Assembly (NCBI GenBank): GCA_004195045.1
Contig: SGBC01000001.1
Coordinates: forward strand, 248,001 to 312,000
From: Candidatus Acididesulfobacter guangdongensis
GTDB lineage: Bacteria > SZUA-79 > Acidulodesulfobacterales > Acidulodesulfobacteraceae
Direction: 5' to 3'
Length of the DNA: 64,000 nucleotides
The position numbers were made by a program, and so were the translations under genes. The notes under the pieces are model-generated. The model was not told where the DNA came from. It saw nothing but the letters and a program-made list of their open reading frames with translations, and did not search any database. Shown here piece after piece: positions 35,022 to 45,015 of the stretch. The stretch's first letter is position 1, and the number at the start of each line of letters is the position of its first letter.

Positions 35022-36221
35022 TTATCTGTCTATCTCGCCCAGCAGTATATCAATACTTCCTAGTATTGAAACAAGGTCGGCAAGCAAATGTCCTTTCGCC
35101 ATTTTATTTAACGCGCTGACATTGCAGAAAGACGGCGGTCTAACCCTCATTCTGTAAGGAAAAGCGGAACCGTCGGATATCATATAATACCCTAGCTCGC
35201 CGCGCGGATTTTCAATTGATACATAAGCTTCTCCTTTAGGCGGTTTAATACCCTCCATTCCGTATTTAAACAATGAGATCATACCTTCCATAGTAGTCAG
35301 CGCTCTTTTTTTTGGCGGTATGACATATAACGGATATGCGTCATAGTTCAGGTATTCGCCATCCGGAATATTTTCTAAAGCCTGGTGCACAATCTTCAAA
35401 CTTTGCCTCATCTCTTCCATTCTCACAATGTACCGGTCGTAAACATCGCCGACGTCACCTATCGGAATGTCAAAATCGAAATCTTCATAACTTGAATAAG
35501 GATTTATTTTTCTTACATCGTATTTTAACCCGCTCCCTCTTAAACAAGGACCCGTAAGAGCAAAATTAACTGCATCCTCTTTAGAAATTATGCCGACATT
35601 TTTAGTTCTCTCAAACCAGATTTTGTTATTTGTTAAAAGCGCTTCATACTGGTTTATTTTTTCAGGAAATATTTTTATAAAATCTCGTGTTTTTTCAACA
35701 AAATCTTTATGAATATCTTTTGCAAGCCCGCCTACTCTGAAAAAAGACGGCGTCATCCTTGCGCCGGTTAATGTTTCAATCAGGTCTAATACGAGTTCTC
35801 TTTCTCTAAAACAATAAAGAAATTCAGTCAGCGCTCCAAGGTCTACGGCGTGTGTTCCAAGCCACACTAAATGCGAACTTATCCTTGTAAGTTCTGCCAG
35901 AATAACCCTGACATATTCAGCGCGTTTTGTAGCTTTAACACCGCACAATTTTTCAACGGTCAATATATATCCTAAATTATTAGAAGCGCCGGAGACATAG
36001 TCCATTCTGTCCGTAATGGTTTCTGCCTGATGATATGTTCTGAACTCTGCATATTTTTCCATACTTGTATGCAGATAGCCGATAATAGGCTCGGCATGCA
36101 CGACCGTCTCTCCGTCTAATTGAACGACAATTCTGAGCACCCCGTGCGTACTCGGATGCTGAGGTCCTATATTCACTACAAAATTTTCGACGTCAATAAG
36201 AAAATCTTTATATTCAAACAT
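35022..36221 (-). CDS. nuoD: NADH-quinone oxidoreductase subunit D
   Basis: 399 residues, the 49-kDa subunit related to NiFe-hydrogenase large subunits but without its metal site. Signatures: NIGPQHPSTHGVLRIVVQLDGE at the quinone site (conserved His and Tyr in the neighbouring segments), GYLHTSMEKYAE, and the C-terminal SCNVSAL-type RPPSFCNVSALNKMAKGHLLADLVSILGSIDILLGEIDR. It lies between nuoC and the hybrid flavoprotein. Confidence 0.96.
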   Translation of the reverse strand: MFEYKDFLIDVENFVVNIGPQHPSTHGVLRIVVQLDGETVVHAEPIIGYLHTSMEKYAEFRTYHQAETITDRMDYVSGASNNLGYILTVEKLCGVKATKRAEYVRVILAELTRISSHLVWLGTHAVDLGALTEFLYCFRERELVLDLIETLTGARMTPSFFRVGGLAKDIHKDFVEKTRDFIKIFPEKINQYEALLTNNKIWFERTKNVGIISKEDAVNFALTGPCLRGSGLKYDVRKINPYSSYEDFDFDIPIGDVGDVYDRYIVRMEEMRQSLKIVHQALENIPDGEYLNYDAYPLYVIPPKKRALTTMEGMISLFKYGMEGIKPPKGEAYVSIENPRGELGYYMISDGSAFPYRMRVRPPSFCNVSALNKMAKGHLLADLVSILGSIDILLGEIDR

Positions 36222-36305
36222 ATTTGCTGTTCAATTTTTAAATTTTTAAATTTTTAATTATTTAATTATTTAATTATTTAATTTAAAAAAATTATATGAT
36301 TAAAA

Positions 36306-36845
36306 CTATTTATTTCCAAATTCTTTTTCTTCAAGAAAGCCCGGAGCGTCGAAATTTAATTCTTCTACAGCCGGTCTTTTTCTTAAAGGATAGTCTTTTA
36401 ACAGAGGATGTCCATCCCAATCCTCAGGATTAAGAATGCGCTTAAGATGAGGATGTCCTTTGAACTTTAAGCCGAATAAGTCATAAACCTCTCTTTCAAA
36501 CCAGTTGGCAGACTCATAGATTGAGGTTAAACTCGGATAATCTGGTTCATCTATTTTGCTCTGGCATTTAACAAATATTCTAAAATTATTTTTAGTAGAA
36601 TATAAATTGTATATAACTTCAATTCTTTCATTTCTTTTTGGATAATCAACTCCGAAAAGGTCAGAAAGCATATCAAAATTAAGCCTTGAATCTTCTTTCA
36701 TAAATTTGACTAATTCAATCAAATTTTCTTTTGTCGTTGTTATGCGCACGTCATCATTAGAAGTATCGGTTGAAATTATATACTTCTGCATTACATTTTT
36801 AATTACGCTTAGCGCAAAAAACGTTTCCATGTCTTCACTGTTCAT
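36306..36845 (-). CDS. nuoC: NADH-quinone oxidoreductase subunit C
   Basis: 179 residues, the 30-kDa subunit. Signatures: DLFGVDYPKRNERIEVIYNLYS and SIYESANWFEREVYDLFGLKFKGHPHLKRIL, followed by HPLLKDYPL. It carries no cofactor and packs against NuoD. It is a separate protein here, not fused to NuoD as in Escherichia coli. Confidence 0.95.
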   Translation of the reverse strand: MNSEDMETFFALSVIKNVMQKYIISTDTSNDDVRITTTKENLIELVKFMKEDSRLNFDMLSDLFGVDYPKRNERIEVIYNLYSTKNNFRIFVKCQSKIDEPDYPSLTSIYESANWFEREVYDLFGLKFKGHPHLKRILNPEDWDGHPLLKDYPLRKRPAVEELNFDAPGFLEEKEFGNK

Positions 36846-36982
36846 ATATTTGATATATTAAACCCAATCCAAAATTAAAATAAATTAAATTTAATCCATA
36901 CATATTTAATTAAGACAAATTAAAACTGTTCATTAATAATGAAAATCAAAGAATCGTCTTTAATAAAAATTTAGTGAAAAAA

Positions 36983-37453
36983 CTATCTTTTTAAAGTTCC
37001 TTTTTCAATTTTTTCCTGTAATTTAACGATACCGTAAATAAGAGCTTCGGGACGCGGAGGGCACCCCGGCACATAAACATCTACCGGTATAATCTGATCT
37101 ACGCCCTGAACAACGCTGTAAACATTAAACAATCCGCCTGAACAAGCGCAATCGCCCATTGCGATTACCCATTTAGGATTAGGCATCTGGTCATAAAGTC
37201 TTTTTACTACAGGCGCCATTTTGTAAGAAACTCTGCCTGAAACTATCATTAAATCAGATTGTCTCGGAGTTGAGCGGAATATCAGTCCAAGACGGTCAAT
37301 GTCATACCTGGACGACGCCGTCGTCATCATTTCAATAGCGCAGCAGGCTAAGCCGAAAGTAGCAGGCCATATAGACCATTTTCTTCCCCACGAAACCAAT
37401 TTGTCTAAAGCGGCGGTAAGAACATTGTCTCCCAGGTTATCTTCTAATCCCAT
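36983..37453 (-). CDS. nuoB: NADH-quinone oxidoreductase subunit B
   Basis: 156 residues. The terminal cluster N2 ligands are the adjacent Cys37-Cys38 ([10 protein letters not shown]), Cys102 (MGDCACSGG) and Cys131 (PGCPPRPE), all present. It passes electrons to quinone. The start codon overlaps the nuoA end by 10 bases. Confidence 0.96.
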   Translation of the reverse strand: MGLEDNLGDNVLTAALDKLVSWGRKWSIWPATFGLACCAIEMMTTASSRYDIDRLGLIFRSTPRQSDLMIVSGRVSYKMAPVVKRLYDQMPNPKWVIAMGDCACSGGLFNVYSVVQGVDQIIPVDVYVPGCPPRPEALIYGIVKLQEKIEKGTLKR

Positions 37454-37803
37454 TTAAGCGCTCCTTTTTTCCATACATAGATAAGTCCAAAAACCAAAAT
37501 GGCAATAAATAGAAACATTTCAACAAAGCCGTACAAGCCGAGACTTGAAAACACGACTGCCCATGGAAATAAAAATAATGCTTCTATATCGAACAATAAA
37601 AAAAATATTGCGATTAAATAAAATTTAATATCAAACCTGGCGTGCGGCTCTCCGATAGGTTCAATGCCGCATTCATACGCCTTTAGTTTGCCTTTTTCGT
37701 AAGTTTTTTTGCCCAAAAGCGAGGAAAAAACTATCGTAAAAACTGCAAACAATATAGCAATTACAAGCATTATCAAAATAGGCAAAAACGAATTCTGTTC
37801 CAT
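37444..37803 (-). CDS. nuoA: NADH-quinone oxidoreductase subunit A
   Basis: 119 residues with three membrane helices. The loop [44 protein letters not shown] is the family signature, with the conserved Cys of the active/deactive loop and the Asp/Glu pair in helix 2. It is the first gene of the nuo operon, 180 bases after pepA, with a plausible promoter in between. Confidence 0.95.
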   Translation of the reverse strand: MEQNSFLPILIMLVIAILFAVFTIVFSSLLGKKTYEKGKLKAYECGIEPIGEPHARFDIKFYLIAIFFLLFDIEALFLFPWAVVFSSLGLYGFVEMFLFIAILVFGLIYVWKKGALKWD

Positions 37804-37914
37804 AATTACAATTATACCGTAATTTTCAATTTTTTAAATAAAAAATATTTTAATAACCTATTTATAGATATATCTTATTATATTTATTCAAATATATTAT
37901 TATATTTATATATT

Positions 37915-37943
37915 ATAATATTACTATAATAATATTTTGACAA
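37915..37943 (-). promoter_or_regulatory. Putative sigma-70-type promoter of the nuo operon
   Basis: Minus strand TTGTCA (37943-37938), 17 bases, then TATTAT (37920-37915), about 110 bases before nuoA. The region is very AT-rich, so chance matches are likely; position between pepA and nuoA is the main support. Confidence 0.4.
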
Positions 37944-37985
37944 ATCTGCAAGAAAATTTCAAGAACTATTTTATAAAATATTAAA

Positions 37986-39575
37986 TTATTTCAAGTCGTT
38001 TAAATAATACAATAACGTTCTTGCTCCAACTCCGGTAGCTCCCTTTGTATTATAGGCGAAGCCGGTTTTAGTAAATGACGGTCCTGCGATATCTATGTGG
38101 CACCATTTTATACTATCCAGGACAAATTCTTCCAGAAACATACCCGCCGTTATAGCTCCGCCGTACCTGTTTCCTACATTTTTTAAATCTGCTATAGGGC
38201 TTTGCAGCTTCTCCTTCATATTGTCGTCAAAAGGCAGCTCCCACATTCTTTCCCCTGCTGTTTCGGAAGTTGCAAGAATATTTTTAATAATTTCTTTGTT
38301 ATTGCCCATTATGCCGGAAGTATATTCGCCGAGGGCTACAACGCAAGCTCCGGTTAAGGTCGCCAGATCGATTATCTCATTGACGCCTAAATCGCATGCG
38401 TACGACAGCGCATCCGCAAGCGTAAGCCTTCCTTCTGCATCGGTGTTGTCAATTTCTATAGTTTTCCCGTTTAATGCTCTAACCACATCATCCGGCCGCT
38501 GAGCTCCTCCTCCGGGCATATTTTCGCAAGCAGCTATAATACCGTGGACTTCGGCATCAGGAGAAATTTTATTTATATATTTCATTACGGCAAGAACACT
38601 GCAGGCTCCTGATTTATCCGATTTCATTGTCGTCATATAGTCGGATGGTTTCAGAGAAAGTCCGCCGCTGTCAAAAGTAATGCCTTTTCCTAAAATGGCA
38701 ATTTTTTTAATTTTATCTTTTTTGCCGGTTTTATTATTTTTGCTTCTTTTATCATCACTACTGCTATTATCATATTGAATATGAATAAATCTGGGAGGAT
38801 TTTTTGACCCGCGAGCAACCCCGTAAAACGCGTTCATTCCAAGTTCTATTATCTTATTCTCATCAAATATTTTACATTTTAGATTATTATCCTTAGATAT
38901 TTCTTGAGCGACTGACGCCAGATATTCCGGATTGATTATATTTCCGGGTTCGTTGACTAAATCCCTCGCAAAATTGGTAGCGGAGGATGTAATTTCCCCA
39001 AATGCAAATCCTTCTTCTATATCTTTTAAATCTGATTTGCTTAACTTTAAATCTTTAAAGAAAACTTTTACCGCCTTTATGATATTTCCGCTATGAACAT
39101 TTTCTTTTTTGCTTTTAGCTTCAGATTTATATTTTTTAAATTCATACATTCCAAGTTCTGCACCTTCAACAATAGAAGCGCCTGCATAAAATAAATCATT
39201 TTTTTTAAATATATTGTCAGGCACAACAATCAAAATTTTTTCCAAAACACAGCTTTTTGCAGTCTTGCATGCCGAAGACACAAGAATTCTGAGAATATCG
39301 GTATTAAAATTGCTCCTTTTCCCTAATCCTGCAACCAGAATATACGACGGATATTCTATTAATAATTTTTTATCTTTTTTAGCCTTAAAATCAACTTTTT
39401 TAATTCTTTCGTAAATTAAATCTAATTTCTCAAAAGAACTGTCGTTTAAAAATGTTTTTTCCTCTCCTTCAAAAACTCCGAAAACTAGAATATTATCAAT
39501 ATTCTTTATATTTTTTTCATTCTTTTTAATAACTTCCGATATTGCGTCCTCTGTTTCAATTATCTTAAAATCCAA
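37986..39575 (-). CDS. pepA: Leucyl aminopeptidase (M17)
   Basis: 529 residues. The C-terminal catalytic domain holds ILGKGITFDSGGLSLKP (metal and catalytic Lys), MKSDKSGAC, and NTDAEGRLTLADAL (metal-binding Asp/Glu and catalytic Arg). It removes N-terminal residues from peptides in the cytoplasm and forms hexamers with two metal ions per subunit. The N-terminal domain is more diverged. A Lys/Asp/Ser-rich insertion (about residues 275-295, DKRSKNNKTGKKDKIKK) precedes the catalytic core. It starts 45 bases after acs ends. Confidence 0.94.
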   Translation of the reverse strand: MDFKIIETEDAISEVIKKNEKNIKNIDNILVFGVFEGEEKTFLNDSSFEKLDLIYERIKKVDFKAKKDKKLLIEYPSYILVAGLGKRSNFNTDILRILVSSACKTAKSCVLEKILIVVPDNIFKKNDLFYAGASIVEGAELGMYEFKKYKSEAKSKKENVHSGNIIKAVKVFFKDLKLSKSDLKDIEEGFAFGEITSSATNFARDLVNEPGNIINPEYLASVAQEISKDNNLKCKIFDENKIIELGMNAFYGVARGSKNPPRFIHIQYDNSSSDDKRSKNNKTGKKDKIKKIAILGKGITFDSGGLSLKPSDYMTTMKSDKSGACSVLAVMKYINKISPDAEVHGIIAACENMPGGGAQRPDDVVRALNGKTIEIDNTDAEGRLTLADALSYACDLGVNEIIDLATLTGACVVALGEYTSGIMGNNKEIIKNILATSETAGERMWELPFDDNMKEKLQSPIADLKNVGNRYGGAITAGMFLEEFVLDSIKWCHIDIAGPSFTKTGFAYNTKGATGVGARTLLYYLNDLK

Positions 39576-39619
39576 TTTGCCGCCCTCCGTAATTTATATG
39601 TAATGTAATAATATTTGCA

Positions 39620-41524
39620 TTAGTCTTCTTCAATTGTCGATAAATCTCCTTCGCTTATACCCATTTCGCGAGCCTTTAAAACTCTTCTCATGATTTTGCC
39701 GCTTCTTGTCTTCGGTAAAGAATCGACAAATTCAATCTCGTCCGGTTTTGCAATAGGTCCCAAATGAGTACCCACGTTATTTCTTATATCTTCCATTAAA
39801 GAATCGCTTTTTTCAATACCCGGTTTTAATACTACAAACGCTTTAATCGAATTGCCTTTAAGTTCATGAGGCTTTCCTATAGCGGCGGATTCCGCAACCG
39901 CTCCGTGGGTTATTATAGCGCTTTCTATTTCAGCAGTTCCAAGCCTGTATCCAGATACTTTAATGACATCGTCAATTCTCCCCATAACGTAAAAATAACC
40001 GTCGATGTCACGCTTTGCGGTATCGCCTGCCAGATATATGTTTTTGCCGAACTTAGAAAAATAAGTTTCTTCATATCTTTTATCATCGTTATAAATTGTT
40101 CTCATCATTGACGGCCATGGTTTTTTAATAACTAAATAGCCGCCTTTCTCCGATTCGCAGCTGTTCCCGTTCTCATCAAATATATCGGCGTCTATGCCCA
40201 AAAACGGCTTACCGCAAGACCCCGGTTTTAAAGGCATAGTAGGTACAGGGGTTATTAAAAAAGCGCCTGATTCGGTTTGCCACCACGTATCCATTATTGG
40301 ACAACGCTCTTTACCGATATGTTTATAATACCATTTCCAGACTTCCGGGTTAATAGGCTCTCCGACACTGCCCAAAATCCGCAGCGAACTCAAATTATGC
40401 CTGTTTGGCCACGCTTCGCCGTATCTCATCGCGCCTCTTACGGCTGTAGGCGAGGTGTAAAAAATATTTACGCCGTATTTTTCAACAATTTTCCACCATC
40501 TGTCAGGATAAGGATAAAACGGGGAACCTTCAACCATCAATGTGGTCGCCCCGTTAATCAACGGTCCGTAAATAATATATGAATGTCCCGTTATCCATCC
40601 CGGGTCGGCAGCGCACCAGTAAGTATCGGAGTCTTTTATATCAAAAACATATTTGGACGAAATGTAAGTCCCGACGGCATACCCGCCGTGAACGTGCAGT
40701 ATGCCCTTAGGCTGTCCGGTGGTTCCCGAAGTATATAAAATGAAAAGCGGGTCTTCGGCGTCCGTTTCTTCAGTCTTGCAATAACTGCTTGCAATAGGAA
40801 GTTTCATCAGCTCATCGTAATAAAAATCTCTGGATGAGTCCATGCTTACGCTATGCTCCGTTCTTTTGACAACAATGACTGTTTGAACTACAGGAGCCTT
40901 CTTAATAGCTTCATCCGCTATTTTTTTTAATTCTATAATCTTCCCTGCTCTATACGCTCCGTCGGATGTAACAAGTATTTTACTTTTAGCATCTAAAATT
41001 CTGTCTTTTAACGCATCTACGGAAAAACCCGCGTAAACTACGCTGTGGATTGCGCCTATTTTTGCGCAGGCAAGCATACAGATGGCTATTTCAGGTATAT
41101 TAGGCAAATAAATAGTAACCCTGTCGCCTTTTTTGACGCCAAAACTTTTTAGGACGTTGCCGAATTTATTTACTTCTCTGTAAAGAGCAAAATAGGTATA
41201 TGTTCTTTCTTTGCCGTCTTCGCCTTCCCATATAATTGCAAGTTTATTTTTCCTGAATGTATGAATATGCCTGTCTAACGCATTATGAACTATATTTATT
41301 TTGCCCCCCGTAAACCATTTTGCAAACGGAGGATTGTAATCAAGAACTTTATCGTAATGCTTAAACCAATCTAATTGCCGTGCGGTTTCATCCCAAAATT
41401 TCTCATTTTCATTGATAGAGTATTTATAAAGGTTATCGTAATCCTCTACATAAGAATTTTTTATTATTTCCTTAGACGGACTAAATAGCTCTTTTTCCGA
41501 TGTAAGCGTATCAAAAGTATCCAT
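39620..41524 (-). CDS. acs: Acetyl-CoA synthetase (AMP-forming)
   Basis: 634 residues from the ATG at 41524, which has AAGGAGG exactly 9 bases upstream; the ATG at 41533 directly abuts that site and is unlikely. Motifs: YTSGTTGQPKGILHVHGGY (adenylate phosphate loop), WWQTESGAF, AGDTAKRDIDGYFYVMGRIDDVIKVSGYRLGTAEIE, and PKTRSGKIMRR with the acetylation-controlled Lys. It activates acetate, allowing use of external acetate or recapture of overflow. Length and the acetate-pocket region fit Acs rather than propionyl or longer-chain ligases. No acetylase gene is next to it. Confidence 0.92.
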   Translation of the reverse strand: MDTFDTLTSEKELFSPSKEIIKNSYVEDYDNLYKYSINENEKFWDETARQLDWFKHYDKVLDYNPPFAKWFTGGKINIVHNALDRHIHTFRKNKLAIIWEGEDGKERTYTYFALYREVNKFGNVLKSFGVKKGDRVTIYLPNIPEIAICMLACAKIGAIHSVVYAGFSVDALKDRILDAKSKILVTSDGAYRAGKIIELKKIADEAIKKAPVVQTVIVVKRTEHSVSMDSSRDFYYDELMKLPIASSYCKTEETDAEDPLFILYTSGTTGQPKGILHVHGGYAVGTYISSKYVFDIKDSDTYWCAADPGWITGHSYIIYGPLINGATTLMVEGSPFYPYPDRWWKIVEKYGVNIFYTSPTAVRGAMRYGEAWPNRHNLSSLRILGSVGEPINPEVWKWYYKHIGKERCPIMDTWWQTESGAFLITPVPTMPLKPGSCGKPFLGIDADIFDENGNSCESEKGGYLVIKKPWPSMMRTIYNDDKRYEETYFSKFGKNIYLAGDTAKRDIDGYFYVMGRIDDVIKVSGYRLGTAEIESAIITHGAVAESAAIGKPHELKGNSIKAFVVLKPGIEKSDSLMEDIRNNVGTHLGPIAKPDEIEFVDSLPKTRSGKIMRRVLKAREMGISEGDLSTIEED

Positions 41525-41548
41525 TAAGTACATCCTCCTTCATATTGA

Positions 41549-43342
41549 TTAATATTTAAATTTCTTAATTATACCTATTAGTTTTTCTAATTCAGAATAC
41601 ACCGAAGCGGCTTCTTCAGTTGCATTCTTAGCCTTGCCGGAATTTGACGAAGCAAGGGTCGAAACTTTTTCTATATTTTCAGATATTTCCGAGGTAGCTG
41701 CGGTCTGCTCTTCTGAAGCTGCCGCGATAGAATCAATCTGGTCGGCTAAACTCAAAATATTTTTTTCTATATTGCTTAACGATTCTCCTGCTTGAGAAGC
41801 AAATCCAACCGAAGAATTAACTTCTTTAAGAGTATTATCCATGGAAGATTTGGTAGTTTGCGTATTTTGCTGAATCGTCTGAACCTTAGAAACAATCTCT
41901 TTTGTGGCTTTTACAGTCCTTTCCGCCAGTTTTCTTACCTCATCTGCAACAACGGCGAAACCTCTGCCCTGTTCTCCCGCCCTTGCAGCTTCTATGGCAG
42001 CATTTAGCGCAAGAAGGTTTGTCTGGTCTGCTATATCGTTAATAACTGAGATAATTTCTCCGATTTCTAATGAACTTTTTTCCAATCCGTTAATCATAGA
42101 GCCGAGTTTTTCCGTAAGCACTGCGACATTTTTAATACCCGATATGGCATTTTCTACTACGTTAAAACCTTCTCTTGCATTACCGGACGCTTCCTTAGCG
42201 ACATTGCTGACTTTTTGCGTATTGCCGGCTATTTCCCTGATAGTCTGCGACATTTCCTCGGATGCGGCAGCCACATGGGTGGAAAGTTCCGACTGTTCTT
42301 CCGCTTTTTCGCTGATTTCAGAAACATGCGTTTCTATCGAAGTGCTGACGTCAACGATTGCCATCGCCTGTTCGTTTACCATTTGAACTATCTCTCTTAT
42401 ATCTATAATAAATTTATTAAATTCATTAGTCACGTCCGTTATTTCGTCATAAACGGAATTTCTGTAAACATCGCATTTTATGCAAATCCTTTCACCTTTG
42501 TCGCCGTATTTTTCAATCTGGGTATCCCAGCATCTCGGCTGCAATTCGTCCTGAAGAAGCATACAGTCTTTAATCTTTTTTCTTATAATAGTTGTTCTGT
42601 CATAGCATTCCATCGGGATAAGTTTGCTAAGGTCGCCTTCCCCTCTGGAAATATCTCTTATTCTGTTGTAAAATTTTTTCATCGGCTTAATAAAACTGTA
42701 TCTGAAAGCAAGATATATGATAAATATGGCTATAACAAGGAAAATAAATGCAAATATAATAATAGTGCTTAAAAATTCCTTGGAAGAGTTTACCGTATTT
42801 TTAAGGGAATAAAGCAATTCAACGCCTCCAAGCGTTGTACCCGGTTTTACGGTATGACATTCTAAGCAGTCTATGCCTCGCTCCAATTTTTCGGCAACAA
42901 AAGGAACTCCTACCATAAGATACGGTTTTCCGTTTTTATACAGCTCTTTGACTATTGTCTTCTTGGATGCCAGTATTTTTTTGTCAAAAACAGTAGAAGG
43001 CATTTCCTGCTTTAAACCGGGTCCGAATTCTTTGTTTACAGGCGCGCCCCTTACTAGTTTAAAAGCGTCTATTCCGTGTATTTTTCTGTAGATTGCGAAT
43101 AGCTGTCTTCTATCGGATTTTTTTAAAATAGTTCCGTTAATCATCATAGCATTTAAACTTGACAGCATTGTCGTTGCGGTTATAGTCGCATCGTTTTTGG
43201 TCGTGTTAACGGCAAGATTTAACTGGGTTATATAGGCATAATAAGCACCGCCCAGCACTATAATTATAAATACGGCGGAAATTATGACAAGCAATTTTGT
43301 TTTTATTGAAATCTTTTTTAATTTTGAAAAATTAAACATCAC
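41549..43342 (-). CDS. Methyl-accepting chemotaxis protein with predicted c-type heme sensor
   Basis: 597 residues. TM1 (about 18-36) and TM2 (about 190-213) bracket a periplasmic domain of about 150 residues containing Cys159-x2-Cys162-His163, a covalent c-heme motif (CLECH), near TM2. This resembles periplasmic heme-PAS-type sensors known in Geobacter. A HAMP segment (about 213-235) is followed by an unusual Cys-containing stretch (Cys236, Cys250, Cys261, Cys277, Cys280), then the signalling coiled coil with hairpin [42 protein letters not shown]. It probably senses redox state, O2 or NO, and signals to CheA. No che genes are in the window. No C-terminal CheR pentapeptide is seen. Confidence 0.87.
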   Translation of the reverse strand: MMFNFSKLKKISIKTKLLVIISAVFIIIVLGGAYYAYITQLNLAVNTTKNDATITATTMLSSLNAMMINGTILKKSDRRQLFAIYRKIHGIDAFKLVRGAPVNKEFGPGLKQEMPSTVFDKKILASKKTIVKELYKNGKPYLMVGVPFVAEKLERGIDCLECHTVKPGTTLGGVELLYSLKNTVNSSKEFLSTIIIFAFIFLVIAIFIIYLAFRYSFIKPMKKFYNRIRDISRGEGDLSKLIPMECYDRTTIIRKKIKDCMLLQDELQPRCWDTQIEKYGDKGERICIKCDVYRNSVYDEITDVTNEFNKFIIDIREIVQMVNEQAMAIVDVSTSIETHVSEISEKAEEQSELSTHVAAASEEMSQTIREIAGNTQKVSNVAKEASGNAREGFNVVENAISGIKNVAVLTEKLGSMINGLEKSSLEIGEIISVINDIADQTNLLALNAAIEAARAGEQGRGFAVVADEVRKLAERTVKATKEIVSKVQTIQQNTQTTKSSMDNTLKEVNSSVGFASQAGESLSNIEKNILSLADQIDSIAAASEEQTAATSEISENIEKVSTLASSNSGKAKNATEEAASVYSELEKLIGIIKKFKY

Positions 43343-43650
43343 AGCCCCCTTGATAGCAATTTAATTCATTACAATAATAATTAAGAATTAAGACGACAAT
43401 ATGAAATAAAAAGACGATATATAGTATTCTATAATTTTTGTATTGCACATGAATGTGTACGTATACGTATTTTTATATATATATTAAATAATAAATATTG
43501 CAGTTAAACAAGAAAAAAATAAAAAAATAGGGGCGGACACAATTTATTCTGCGCATCCGGCATTGCCGCCGGCGATTTATTGCTGAAAAAAAAGGGGACT
43601 GACACCATTTATTTTAATCTTAATAGTATATTGCAGCCGTCTTTATTTGT
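43343..43650. other. Intergenic region with palindrome-family relics
   Basis: No gene is seen in this 308-base stretch between the chemoreceptor and the sigma-54 regulator. Two related motifs, GGGGCGGACACAATTTATT (43530-43548) and GGGGACTGACACCATTTATT (43594-43613), resemble diverged copies of the GGTGTC/GACACC family. A GC-rich hairpin CATTGCCGCCGGCGAT lies between them. Confidence 0.55.
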
Positions 43651-45015
43651 CTATTTTATTGATGCAATTTTTCTGTAGATATTTCTTTCGCTGATGCCTG
43701 TTATATCGGCTATTTCGGACTTGCTTAAATTTTTATGCAATAAATATTTTAAATATTTTTCTTCAATTTCATTTAATGAAATATGCGAATCAAATAAATA
43801 TGTAAAATCTGCATCGTTTGTTTTTCCACGGTAATTAGTAGCGGCAGTTTCTATCTGAATATGTTCGGGCATTATCGTATCTTTTACGTCCGATAAGACT
43901 ATAGCCCTTTCAATAACATTTTTAAGCTCCCTTACATTACCGGGCCAGCTATAGTTAAAAAGTTTATCTACGGCATCGGGAGAAATAACTTTTGACGTAT
44001 TGATTTTATTTTTTTTTGTCATAAAAAAATGGGTCAGGTAGGGAATATCTTCTTTCCTGTCTCTTAATGGGGGAAGTTCTATGATAAAACCGCTTATTCT
44101 ATAATATAAATCTCCCCTGAATTTATTTTCTTCAATCATCTTTCTTAAATGTTTATTCGTAGCGGTAATAATTCTTGTATCAATTTGAATATTTTTAGAC
44201 GACCCGACCCTTCTGAAACTCTTAGTGTCTATTATTCTTAATAATTTTGACTGTATAATATTGCTTATTTCTCCAATTTCATCTATAAACAATATACCTT
44301 TATCGGCATACTCCAGAAGTCCTTTTTTCAATATATCGGCGCCCGTAAAAGACCCTCTTTCGTGCCCGAACAATTCTGATTCAAACAAATTTTCGGAAAG
44401 ATTGCAGGAATCCACGATTATAAGAGGATTATCCGCCCTGCCCGACATTCTGTGCAAAAGATTTGCGCTTAACTCTTTGCCCGTACCCGATTCGCCGAGA
44501 ATCAGCACGTTTATATCCGATTTGGCGGCTAATCCTATATCGTCCACAACTTTTTGCGCAGCTTTAGATTTGCCTATAAAATATTTCTTAGAAATTTCTC
44601 TTTTAAAATAATCCGCCATCGTTTTTAAATTTATATTTTCAACCAATCTTTTGATAGTGAGGCTTAGCTCCTCAAGGCTTAACGGTTTGACTAAATAATC
44701 ATACGCGCCTATTTTTAAAGCCGTTACGGCGCTGTCTATACTTCCGAATCCGGTTAATATTATAACTTCTGATTCTTTTGTTTTAGATTTTATTATTTTT
44801 AAGAGATCTATCCCAGACATACCAGGTAGTTTTAAATCTGAAACAACGATGTGAAAATAATAATTTTTAAGGTGTTCCATAGCTTCTTCGCCGGAAGAAA
44901 CTGCGAGGGTATCATAGCCCTGATTTTTCAGATAACCGGTCATTATATTTCTATAATTTGCGTCATCATCGACTATTAATACGGATATAGTATTATTAGA
45001 TATTGAATTATTCAT
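43651..45015 (-). CDS. Sigma-54-dependent response regulator (NtrC family)
   Basis: 454 residues. The receiver domain has Asp60 in VVSDLKLPG as phosphoacceptor. The AAA+ domain has Walker A GESGTGKE, the sigma-54 contact loop as GSFTGA (GAFTGA in most), Walker B GILFIDEIGE, and arginine fingers near RDRKEDIPYL. A Fis-type helix-turn-helix closes the protein (KSEIADITGISERNIYRKI). Its start overlaps the end of the kinase gene by 8 bases, so the pair is co-translated. Targets are unknown; no convincing -24/-12 promoter was found in adjoining spacers. Confidence 0.94.
   Translation of the reverse strand: MNNSISNNTISVLIVDDDANYRNIMTGYLKNQGYDTLAVSSGEEAMEHLKNYYFHIVVSDLKLPGMSGIDLLKIIKSKTKESEVIILTGFGSIDSAVTALKIGAYDYLVKPLSLEELSLTIKRLVENINLKTMADYFKREISKKYFIGKSKAAQKVVDDIGLAAKSDINVLILGESGTGKELSANLLHRMSGRADNPLIIVDSCNLSENLFESELFGHERGSFTGADILKKGLLEYADKGILFIDEIGEISNIIQSKLLRIIDTKSFRRVGSSKNIQIDTRIITATNKHLRKMIEENKFRGDLYYRISGFIIELPPLRDRKEDIPYLTHFFMTKKNKINTSKVISPDAVDKLFNYSWPGNVRELKNVIERAIVLSDVKDTIMPEHIQIETAATNYRGKTNDADFTYLFDSHISLNEIEEKYLKYLLHKNLSKSEIADITGISERNIYRKIASIK

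Noticed and set aside
41525-41533. Alternative upstream ATG of acs
   Set aside because: It directly abuts the Shine-Dalgarno; the next ATG has 9-base spacing.
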